A DNA stretch of 64,000 nucleotides, from contig JADCGP010000023.1 in assembly GCA_020248915.1 (NCBI GenBank), positions 1-64,000 of the forward strand. The letters run 5' to 3'. Origin of the DNA: Rubrivivax sp. GTDB lineage: Bacteria; Pseudomonadota; Gammaproteobacteria; Burkholderiales; Burkholderiaceae_C. The notes below the pieces were generated by a model. That model was not told the DNA's origin. It was given only the letters and a program-made list of their open reading frames with translations, and made no database searches. Of the stretch, positions 56,204 to 64,000 are shown in pieces. The first letter of the stretch is position 1, and every line of letters starts with the position of its first letter. The translations under genes and the position numbers were made by a program.

Positions 56204-57031
56204 ATGCCCGCGCTCCCGGCCCGGCTCGGCGCGCTGCTGCTGGCGGTCGCGGCGACGGCCGCGCACGCGGCCGCGAGCTTCGAGCCGCTGGTGCGGGTCG
56301 AGGACGGCGTGAACTTCGCGGGCGCCGTGATCGGCCGCGTGCCCGAGTTCTGGGGCAGCCGCGACAGCGCCACCGGCATCGCGCCGATGGCGCGCTGGCA
56401 GCTGCAGGGCGAGCGCTTCGTGCAGCTGCTCGGCCCCGAGGTCACGGTCAACCTGCTCGACGACCCGCGCTGGCGCGCCGGCCCGAGCGTCGGCCTGCGC
56501 TTCGGCCGCCGCGAGGTGAGCGACCCAGTGGTGCGCGCGATGCGGCCGGTCGCGAGCACCGCCGAGGTGGGCGCCTTCGTCGGCTATACCGAGCCGCTCG
56601 GCCGCGACCCGCGACACCGCTGGGGCGTCAGCGCGGCGCTGGCCGGAGCCACCGGCAGCGTCTACCGCGGCCTGGTGGGCTCGGCCACGGTGTACTGGCT
56701 GAAGCCGGTGGCGCCCTGGCTCACGCTCAACGCCAGCGGCGGCGTGGGCTTCGCCGGCAGCGGCTTCCAGCGCACCTACCTCGGCGTCGGGCCGGCCGAC
56801 GCCGGGCTGTTCGCCGGGCTCGACCCGGCCGGCTACCGGCCCGGCGCCGGCCTGACCGACTTGCGGCTGCTGGCCGGCGGCATGGTGCACCTGTCGCCGT
56901 CCTGGCACCTGCTCGTCGGCGCGCGCGCGCAGCGCCTGCTCGGCGATGCCGCGGCCAGCCCGATCGTGCGCCAGCGCGGTAACGCCACGCAGTGGGTGGC
57001 CGGTGCCGGCGTGGTGTACCTTTGGCGCTGA
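56204..57031 (+). CDS. MipA/OmpV-family outer-membrane protein
   Basis: 275 residues. Signal peptide (ALLLAVAATAAHAA), then MipA/OmpV features: GAVIGRVPEFWGSRDSATGI, RWRAGPSVGLRFGRREV, and the barrel end GAGVVYLWR. MipA links peptidoglycan enzymes in E. coli, while OmpV relatives are porins; the role here is unresolved. It sits between the porin-like gene and the Tat-like protein on the same strand, with tight spacing. Confidence 0.88.
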   Translation: MPALPARLGALLLAVAATAAHAAASFEPLVRVEDGVNFAGAVIGRVPEFWGSRDSATGIAPMARWQLQGERFVQLLGPEVTVNLLDDPRWRAGPSVGLRFGRREVSDPVVRAMRPVASTAEVGAFVGYTEPLGRDPRHRWGVSAALAGATGSVYRGLVGSATVYWLKPVAPWLTLNASGGVGFAGSGFQRTYLGVGPADAGLFAGLDPAGYRPGAGLTDLRLLAGGMVHLSPSWHLLVGARAQRLLGDAAASPIVRQRGNATQWVAGAGVVYLWR

Positions 57032-57059
57032 GCGGCTTGCGCCCGACCCGGGAAGCCCC

Positions 57060-57566
57060 ATGACCCGCCACGATGACCGACCGTTCCCCCCCGCTGACGC
57101 CACCGGGCGCTGCCACGGCGGCCTGGACCGCCGCACCGCGCTGCGGACCGGTCTGGCCGCGCTGGCCGGCCTCGGCACGCTGGCGGCCTTCCCGGCGCGC
57201 GCCGACCCCGACGACGACGGCTTCCGCGTCGGCGGCAGGCCTGGGCGCGGCTGGCGCATGATCGGCGAGAAGCGGGCGCGGCGCTCGCTCGACCGCGACG
57301 AGATCCGCGTGCGCGCCGACCGCGCCTACGGCGCGATCCGCCTGCGCGTGTTCCACGCCCCGGTGGAGTTCCTGAACGTGCAGATCCACTTCCGCAACGG
57401 CGGGCAGCGCGAGATCGACGTCCGCCAGTTCATCGAGAAGGGCGGCGCCACGCGCATCGTCGACCTGCCGGGGGAGAAGCGGTTCCTGGAGAAGATCGTG
57501 TTCTGGTACAAGACCCCGGCGCTCGCCAGGGAGCGCGCCACCGTGCAGGTCTGGGCCCGTGCCTGA
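57060..57566 (+). CDS. Tat-like secreted small protein (resembles DUF2541)
   Basis: 168 residues from ATG 57060. A twin-arginine-like leader (DRRTALRTGLAALAGLGTLA) ends at FPARAD. The mature part reads GWRMIGEKRARRSLDRDEIR, then AIRLRVFHAPVEFLNVQIHF and GGATRIVDLPGEKRFLEKIV. This beta-sandwich-like pattern resembles DUF2541/YaaI proteins; the assignment is by eye. Its stop overlaps the GTG start of the sulfatase maturase by 8 nt, so it is coupled to the sulfatase genes. Confidence 0.75.
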   Translation: MTRHDDRPFPPADATGRCHGGLDRRTALRTGLAALAGLGTLAAFPARADPDDDGFRVGGRPGRGWRMIGEKRARRSLDRDEIRVRADRAYGAIRLRVFHAPVEFLNVQIHFRNGGQREIDVRQFIEKGGATRIVDLPGEKRFLEKIVFWYKTPALARERATVQVWARA

Positions 57567-58857
57567 AGAACCGACGCTCTCCGCGACCGCGGCGGCGGCC
57601 GCGCCGCCTGCCCCGGCCACGGGGCCGGTGAGCCGCCTGCCGCCGCTGCCGGCCGGGCGCCACTACCGCTTCCACACGATGGTCAAGCCGGCGGGCGCGC
57701 TGTGCAACCTCGACTGCCCGTACTGCTTCTACCTGCACAAGACCGAGCTGCTCGGCCACGAGCCCAACGCGCGCATCGCGGCCGACCTGCTCGAGCAGCA
57801 CATCCGCCAGTACATCGAGGCGCAGACCGGCGACGAGGTCGTGTTCTCGTGGCAGGGCGGCGAGCCCACGGTGATGGGCCTGGCCTTCTACGAGAAGGTG
57901 GTGGCGCTGCAGGCGCTCTACCGCAAGCCGGGCCAGCGCATCGAGAACGACCTGCAGACCAACGGCGTGCTGCTCGACGAGGCCTGGGCGCGCTTCCTGA
58001 AGGCGCACGGCTTCCACGTCGGCCTGAGCCTGGACGGCCCGCAGGACCTGCACGACAAGTACCGGCCCACCAAGGGCGGCACGCCGACCTTCGACAAGGT
58101 GATGCAGGCTGCCGCGCTGCTGGCGCGGCACGAGGTGCCGTTCGCGCTGCTGTGCGTGGTCAACCGCGACGTCGCGCGCCGCCCGCTCGAGGTGTGGCGC
58201 TTTCTCGCGTCCGTGCCCGGCACCTACCGCGTGCAGTTCACGCCCTGCGTCGAGCCGCGCACGTTCAAGCAGCAGGGGCCGGCGCTGAAGGACGCGGCGG
58301 CGCCCGCGGTCGGCAGCGCGCGAACGCGGCCGGACCACCCGCTGTCGATCGTCACCGAGTGGTCGGTCGACGCGCGCGACTACGGCGAGTTCCTGTGCAC
58401 GATCTGGGGCGAGTGGCTGCAGAAGGACTTCGGCCGCGTGCACGTCAACGTGTTCGAGAGCGCGGTCGCGCAGTCGCTCGGCCTGCCGGCGCAGATGTGC
58501 ACCGCGGCGCCGATCTGCGGCAAGGCGATGGCGCTCGAGCACGACGGCAGCCTGTACAGCTGCGACCACTTCGTCTACCCCGAGTACAAGCTCGGCAACA
58601 TCCGCGACACGCACGAGGGCGACCTCGCCTTCTCGCCCAAGCAGATCGCCTTCGGCCTGGCCAAGCGCGACACGCTGCCGGCCTACTGCCGCGGCTGTGC
58701 GCAGCTCGCGCTGTGCTGGGGCGAGTGCCCGAAGAACCGGCTGATCGCCACGCCCGAGGGCGAACCCGGCCTGAACTACCTGTGCGAGGGCCTCAAGCGC
58801 TTCTACGCCCAGGTCCAGCAAGACATGCCCGTGATCCGCCGGCGGCTCGGCCGCTGA
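57559..58857 (+). CDS. Anaerobic sulfatase-maturating enzyme (radical SAM)
   Basis: 432 residues from GTG 57559. Radical SAM cluster CNLDCPYC at 49-56 (C-x3-C-x2-C), then SWQGGEPTVMG and LQTNGVLLD. C-terminal SPASM-type cysteines lie in MCTAAPICGKAMAL, LYSCDHFVYPEY and CRGCAQLALCWGECPKNR. The enzyme oxidises a Cys or Ser of a sulfatase to formylglycine without oxygen, before export. The sulfatase next door has Ser at that position, which fits, because the oxygen-dependent FGE enzyme acts only on Cys. The first 35 residues are an Ala/Pro-rich extension. Confidence 0.95.
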   Translation: MPEEPTLSATAAAAAPPAPATGPVSRLPPLPAGRHYRFHTMVKPAGALCNLDCPYCFYLHKTELLGHEPNARIAADLLEQHIRQYIEAQTGDEVVFSWQGGEPTVMGLAFYEKVVALQALYRKPGQRIENDLQTNGVLLDEAWARFLKAHGFHVGLSLDGPQDLHDKYRPTKGGTPTFDKVMQAAALLARHEVPFALLCVVNRDVARRPLEVWRFLASVPGTYRVQFTPCVEPRTFKQQGPALKDAAAPAVGSARTRPDHPLSIVTEWSVDARDYGEFLCTIWGEWLQKDFGRVHVNVFESAVAQSLGLPAQMCTAAPICGKAMALEHDGSLYSCDHFVYPEYKLGNIRDTHEGDLAFSPKQIAFGLAKRDTLPAYCRGCAQLALCWGECPKNRLIATPEGEPGLNYLCEGLKRFYAQVQQDMPVIRRRLGR

Positions 58858-58899
58858 TCGCGTTCCCCCGTCACCCGTCCGCTCCCAGGAGACCCGCCG

Positions 58900-60449
58900 A
58901 TGAGCAAGCACCGCACCACCACCCGTCCCGCCTGGCGCCGACCCGCGCTCACGGCGGCCGTCGCCGCCGCCGTGGCCAGCCTCGGCGCGGCACCGGCGCT
59001 GGCCCAGACCGCGCAGCGCCCGAACATCCTGGTCATCATGGCCGACGACGTCGGTTACGCCAACGTCGGCATCTACAGCCACGGCATGATGGTGCCCACG
59101 CCCAACATCGACCGCATCGGCCGCGAGGGCATCCTGTTCACCGACCACTACGGCCATCCGAGCTCCACCGCGGGCCGCGCCGGCTTCATCACCGGCCAGC
59201 TGCCCATCCGCACCGGCATGACCACCGTCGGCCTGCCCGGCTCGCCGGTGGGCATCGACCAGCGCGACCCGACGCTCGGCCGCATCCTCAAGGAGCTGGG
59301 CTACCGCACCGGGCAGTTCGGCAAGAACCACCTCGGCGACCGCAACGAGCACCTGCCCACCGTCAACGGCTTCGACGAGTTCTTCGGCAACCTCTATCAC
59401 CTGAACGCCGAGGAGGAGCCCGAGCTGCGCATGTGGAGCAAGGACCCGGGCTTCAACAGCCGCTACCGGCCGCGGGGCGTGCTCGACAGCGTGGCCACGC
59501 AGGAGGACGACGCCACCGTCGACCCGCGCTTCGGCAAGGTGGGCAAGCAGAAGATCCGCGACACCGGTCCGCTGACCACCAAGCGCATGGAGACCGTGGA
59601 CGAGGAGTTCGTCGACCGCACCAAGAAGTTCATCACCAGCGCCGCCCAGGCCAAGCAGCCGTTCCTGGCCTGGTTCAACCCGAGCCGGATGCACCTGTAC
59701 ACGCACCTGAAGCCCGCCTCGAGGAACCTGGCGAGCGACATCTCGAGCGAGTTCGACATCTACGGCAGCGGCCTGATGGAGCACGACGGCCATGTCGGCC
59801 AGCTGCTCAAGCTGCTCGACGACCTGAAGATCGCCGACAACACGATCGTCGTCTACACCACCGACAACGGCGCGATGGTCTCGTGGTGGCCCGATGCCGG
59901 CTCGACGCCGTTCCGCGGCGAGAAGGCCAGCACCTGGGAAGGCGGCGTGCGCGTGCCGATGCTGGTGCGCTGGCCGGCGAAGATCCCCAAGGGCAAGGTC
60001 TCCAACGGCATCCAGACCCACGAGGACATGTTCACCACGCTGGCGGCGGCAGCGGGCTACGGCGACGTGCGCGGCAAGCTTCAGGCGCGCGACAAGGTCT
60101 GCATCGACGGCGTCGACAACCTGGCCCACTGGACGGGCAATACGCCGTCGGCCCGCAACGTCGTCTACTACTACGACGAGACCAAGTTCACCGCGGTGCG
60201 CGTCGGGCCCTGGAAGTCGCACTTCATGACGCGCGAGGGGTTCTTCGACTACCACAAGCCCAGCTCGCTGATCTTCAACCTGCGCATGGACCCGTTCGAG
60301 CGTCACGGCGGCCAGAAGAGCAACGACCTGGCCAACAAGATGGGGGTGGCCTTCGGCGGCCAGATCCAGGACGCGGTCAACGAGCTGATGGCGACCTTCA
60401 AGGAGTGCAAGCCGCGCCAGGAAGGGGGCTCGATCCGCATGGGTGGGCA

Positions 60450-60453
<4 letters not shown>
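58900..60453 (+). CDS. Serine-type sulfatase, exported
   Basis: 517 residues. Signal peptide (AAVAAAVASLGAAPALAQ), then sulfatase fold: metal-binding ILVIMADDVGYANVG (Asp49/Asp50), and nucleophile motif HPSSTAGRAGFITGQL where Ser89 in S-T-A-G-R is the formylglycine site. GQFGKNHLGDRNEHLPTVNG and VVYTTDNGAMVSWWPDAG complete the site. It hydrolyses sulfate esters in the periplasm or outside. The Ser in place of the commoner Cys requires the adjacent maturase. The substrate is unknown. Its stop overlaps the MoxR start by 4 nt. Confidence 0.94.
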
Positions 60454-61516
<1,063 letters not shown>

Positions 61517-61520
<4 letters not shown>

Positions 61521-62479
61521 CCGGCGCGCCGGTCGCCGCGCCGGCCGCTGCCGGCGTCTACGTGGACTGGCAGCGGCTGCTCGGCTTCGAGTTCGCGGCG
61601 CGCCGCGTGCGCTGGCCGCCGCAGAACGCCTCGGCGCGCAGCCTGCTGGCGGGGCGCCACCGCTCGCGCGTGCGCGGGCGCGGGCTCGACTTCATCGAGC
61701 TGCGCCAGTACCTGCCGGGCGACGACACGCGCGCGATCGACTGGCGCGCCAGCGCGCGCACCGGCCGGACGCAGGTGCGCGTCTATGCCGAGGAACGCGA
61801 CCGCCCGACCTGGCTCGTCGTCGACCAGCGCATGTCGATGTTCTTCGCGCGCCGTCGCGCGCTGCACTCGGTGGTGGCAGCCGAGGCGGCGGCGGTCTGG
61901 GGCTGGCGCGCGCTGTCCGGCGGCGACCGCGTCGGCGGCATCGTGATCGCCGACGACGCGCTCGACGAGGTGGTGCCGCGGCGCGGGCGGCGCTCGATGC
62001 TGGCCCTGCTCGAGCGGGTGACGGCGCGCAACCGCGCGCTGCGCGCGGACTCGCCGCTGCCGGCGGCGCCCGCGCAACTCGACGCCGCGATGGCCCTGCT
62101 GGCGCGCCAGGCGCCGCGCGAGGCGGTGGTGGCCGTGTTCTCCGACTTCGACGGCCTGGCCGACACGACCCGCGAGCGGCTGCTCGCGCTGGCACGGCAC
62201 AACGACCTCGTGCTGCTGCCGGTGTGGGACGACCCGGCGACGACGACGCCGGGCGTGCGGCTGGTGGTCAGCGACGGCAGCCGCCAGCTGCCGATCGACC
62301 ACGCCGACCGCGGCGTCACGGCCCGGCTGGCCGAGGTCGCGCGCGAGCGGATGGAACGCCTGCGCGGGCTGCGCGCCGAGCTCGGCTGCTCGGTGCTGCC
62401 GCTGTACACCGGCGAGCCGGCGCTCACGCAGCTGGCGCGCGGTCTGGACAGCCGGCCCGCGGCGGCACGCCGCGGCTGA
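61517..62479 (+). CDS. DUF58 protein
   Basis: 320 residues from ATG 61517. The DUF58 signature RGLDFIELRQYLPGDDTRAI and DWRASARTGRTQVRVYAEER is followed by a VWA-like fold (WLVVDQRMSMFF; VVAVFSDFDGLADTT). It is cytoplasmic. DUF58 genes are the standard partner of MoxR in operons linked to envelope stress or aerotolerance. It overlaps MoxR by 4 nt and is followed 16 nt later by the DUF4381 gene. Confidence 0.94.
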
Positions 62480-62495
62480 CGGCACCGCACCGAGC

Positions 62496-63065
62496 GTGAG
62501 CGCGCAGGCCGTGCCCGCACCCGGCTCGGCACCGCACGCCGGGCCCGACGACGCCGCCCGGGCGGCGCTCGAGCAGCTGCACCCGCTGCTGCAGCCGCCC
62601 CCGCCGCCATGGACCCCGCAGACGCCGGGCTGGGCGGTGCTGGCGCTGGCGCTGGCGCTGCTGCTGGCCTGGGCGGCGTGGCGCGGCTTGCGGCGCTGGC
62701 ACGCCCGCCGCCATCGCCGCCTCGCGCGCGCCGAGCTGCGGCAGCTGCGCAGCGAGCTCGCCGCGCCGGCCGATGCGTCGCGGCGCGCGGCGGCCGCACG
62801 CCGGCTGCCCGAGCTGGTGCGGCGCCTGGCCCTCGCCCACGCCGCGCGCGACGAGGTCGCCTCGCTGCAGGGGGCGGCCTGGAGCGCCTGGCTCGACCGC
62901 AGCCTGCCCGAGGACGCGCAGCCCTTCACCCGCGGCCCCGGCCGCCGCCTGGCCGACTGGGCCTACCTGCCCGAGGCCGCGCTGCCCTGGGACGAGCTCG
63001 ATCCGCTGCTCGACCTCGTCGAACGCTGGATCGGCCGCCACCGCGTGCCGCTGGCGCCGCAGTGA
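62496..63065 (+). CDS. DUF4381 membrane protein
   Basis: 189 residues from GTG 62496. A Pro-rich N-terminus (LQPPPPPWTPQTPGWAVL) leads into one membrane helix (VLALALALLLAWAAWRGL), then a cytoplasmic helical domain with LPELVRRLALAHAARDEVAS and WSAWLDRSL. This is the DUF4381 arrangement found between DUF58 and VWA genes. Its stop overlaps the GTG of the next gene (GTGA). Function is unknown; it probably anchors the complex. Confidence 0.9.
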   Translation: MSAQAVPAPGSAPHAGPDDAARAALEQLHPLLQPPPPPWTPQTPGWAVLALALALLLAWAAWRGLRRWHARRHRRLARAELRQLRSELAAPADASRRAAAARRLPELVRRLALAHAARDEVASLQGAAWSAWLDRSLPEDAQPFTRGPGRRLADWAYLPEAALPWDELDPLLDLVERWIGRHRVPLAPQ

Positions 63066-64000
63066 GTCCCGGCATGGCCGACCTGCCGTCCTGGACCGAG
63101 CTCGCCGCGCTGCTAGCACAGGTGGAGTGGGCGCTGCCGGCAGCGGCGCTGGCCTGGCCGCTGGCGCTGGCGATGCTGCTGCTGCCACCGCACCGCAGCC
63201 GGCGCACGGCGCTGCGCGTGCCCTTCTTCGCGCTCGCGGTGCAGGGCAGCGGCGAGAAGCCGCGGCCGGGCGCGGTGGTGCTGCGCCACGGCGCGCCCGG
63301 CTGGCTGCTGCTCGGCCTGGCCTGGACGGCCGCCGTCGCGGCCGCGATGCAGCCCCAGTGGGTGGAGCCGCCCGTCACGCGCGTGCAGCCCACGCGCGAC
63401 TGGCTGCTCGCGGTGGACCTGTCGCCGTCGATGCGGACCGCCGACTTCCGCGGCGCCGACGGCCGTCCGCTCGACCGGCTGGGCGTCGTGCGCGAGGTCA
63501 CCGAGGAGTTCCTCGAGCGCCGCAGCGCCGACCGGATCGGCCTGCTCGTGTTCGGCCAGCAGCCCTTCGTGCAGGTGCCCTTCACGCTCGACCACGCCGC
63601 GGTGCGCGCGCTGCTGGCCGAGTCGCGCATCGGCATGGCCGGCACGCGGACGATGATCGGCGACGCCATCGGGCTGGCGCTGCGCGTGTTCGAGGAGTCC
63701 GAGGCGCCGCATCGCACCCTCGTGCTGCTCACCGACGGCCGCGACACAGGCAGCCGCGTGCCGCCGGCCAAGGCCGCCGAGATCGCCGCCCAGCGCGGCG
63801 TGCGGATGCACACGGTGGCCATCGGCACCGCGGCGGCGCGCCCCGGCGAGGAGGCCGACTTCGCCGGCCTGCAGGCCTGGGCCGCGGCCACGGGGGGCCG
63901 CGCCTTCCGGGCCACCGACCGCGCCGGGCTGCAGGCGATCTACGGCGAGCTCGACGCGATCGAGAAGCGCGATCACGAGACGCAGTCGGCGCGGCCGCGG
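63062..64000 (+). CDS. VWA-domain membrane protein (BatA-like), partial
   Basis: Partial: runs off the right edge with 313 residues visible. Start GTG 63062, coupled to the DUF4381 stop; ATG 63074 is an in-frame alternative. Two N-terminal membrane helices (ALPAAALAWPLALAMLLL; GWLLLGLAWTAAVAAAMQ) precede a VWA domain with an intact MIDAS metal site: DLSPSMRTADF, the Thr region GMAGTRTMIGDAIGLALR and LLTDGRDTGS. BatA-type proteins work with MoxR and DUF58 partners. A second VWA-TPR gene (BatB-like) would be expected just beyond the window. Confidence 0.92.
   Translation, partial: MSPGMADLPSWTELAALLAQVEWALPAAALAWPLALAMLLLPPHRSRRTALRVPFFALAVQGSGEKPRPGAVVLRHGAPGWLLLGLAWTAAVAAAMQPQWVEPPVTRVQPTRDWLLAVDLSPSMRTADFRGADGRPLDRLGVVREVTEEFLERRSADRIGLLVFGQQPFVQVPFTLDHAAVRALLAESRIGMAGTRTMIGDAIGLALRVFEESEAPHRTLVLLTDGRDTGSRVPPAKAAEIAAQRGVRMHTVAIGTAAARPGEEADFAGLQAWAAATGGRAFRATDRAGLQAIYGELDAIEKRDHETQSARPR

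Overview
The window is 64 kb of very GC-rich chromosome from a betaproteobacterium, most likely order Burkholderiales of the Rubrivivax/Leptothrix/Piscinibacter kind. This is inferred from gene content: leucine (liu/mcc) catabolism, an ActP acetate permease with a CbrA/CrbS-like transporter-kinase, a PEP-CTERM protein, a TrkAH potassium system and a MoxR-DUF58-DUF4381-VWA operon. I saw no rRNA, tRNA, CRISPR array, integrase or intact insertion sequence. Gene density is high, many genes overlap by 1-4 nt, and GTG or TTG starts are common.

Layout. 1-831 holds no supportable gene. 832-3173 is a small haem/redox locus: a redoxin, an exported protoglobin and a divergent AraC-type regulator. 3338-14568 is a short-chain carboxylate uptake and sensing locus: a pseudokinase-exonuclease fusion, a stand-alone receiver, a symporter-histidine kinase with a small membrane partner, a CBS/DUF294 nucleotidyltransferase, ActP with its DUF485 partner, and a divergent acyl-CoA synthetase. 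14609-21920 has a decayed secreted-protein gene, a FadD-type ligase, a BASS transporter, an exported bactofilin-like membrane protein, a PEP-CTERM protein and BenE. 21967-22374 is a small secreted protein.

22508-35814 is a long leftward block for leucine/isovalerate breakdown: 3-methylcrotonyl-CoA carboxylase alpha and beta, methylglutaconyl-CoA hydratase and HMG-CoA lyase. Interleaved are an exported subtilase, an alpha/beta hydrolase, DUF4126, a GNAT-DinB fusion, a rhodanese, YbaK, DUF1289 and two HCCA-isomerase-like thioredoxin-fold proteins. 35907-39858 carries a CbiM-like membrane protein, a class II aldolase, an alpha/beta hydrolase and a wax-ester-synthase-like acyltransferase with an altered active site.

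39859-42048 is an islet of different base composition with a leucine-rich-repeat protein, a gene remnant and a strong hairpin. 42049-48294 is TrkH, TrkA and the DUF3482 GTPase/DUF2868 membrane pair. 48383-52914 has a LuxR-type regulator that appears frameshifted, plus acyl-CoA dehydrogenase, SDR, LysE exporter and thiolase. 53015-60453 is an envelope/sulfatase locus: a DUF1254/DUF1214 protein, two outer-membrane proteins, a Tat-like secreted protein, a radical SAM sulfatase maturase and a serine-type sulfatase. 60450-64000 is a coupled MoxR, DUF58, DUF4381, VWA (BatA-like) operon that runs off the window.

The most unusual features are the pseudokinase-exonuclease fusion in the acetate operon, the exported protoglobin, the GNAT-DinB fusion, the LuxR gene whose reading frame is restored by removing one copy of an 8-bp tandem repeat, and the acyltransferase lacking the usual HHxxxDG motif.
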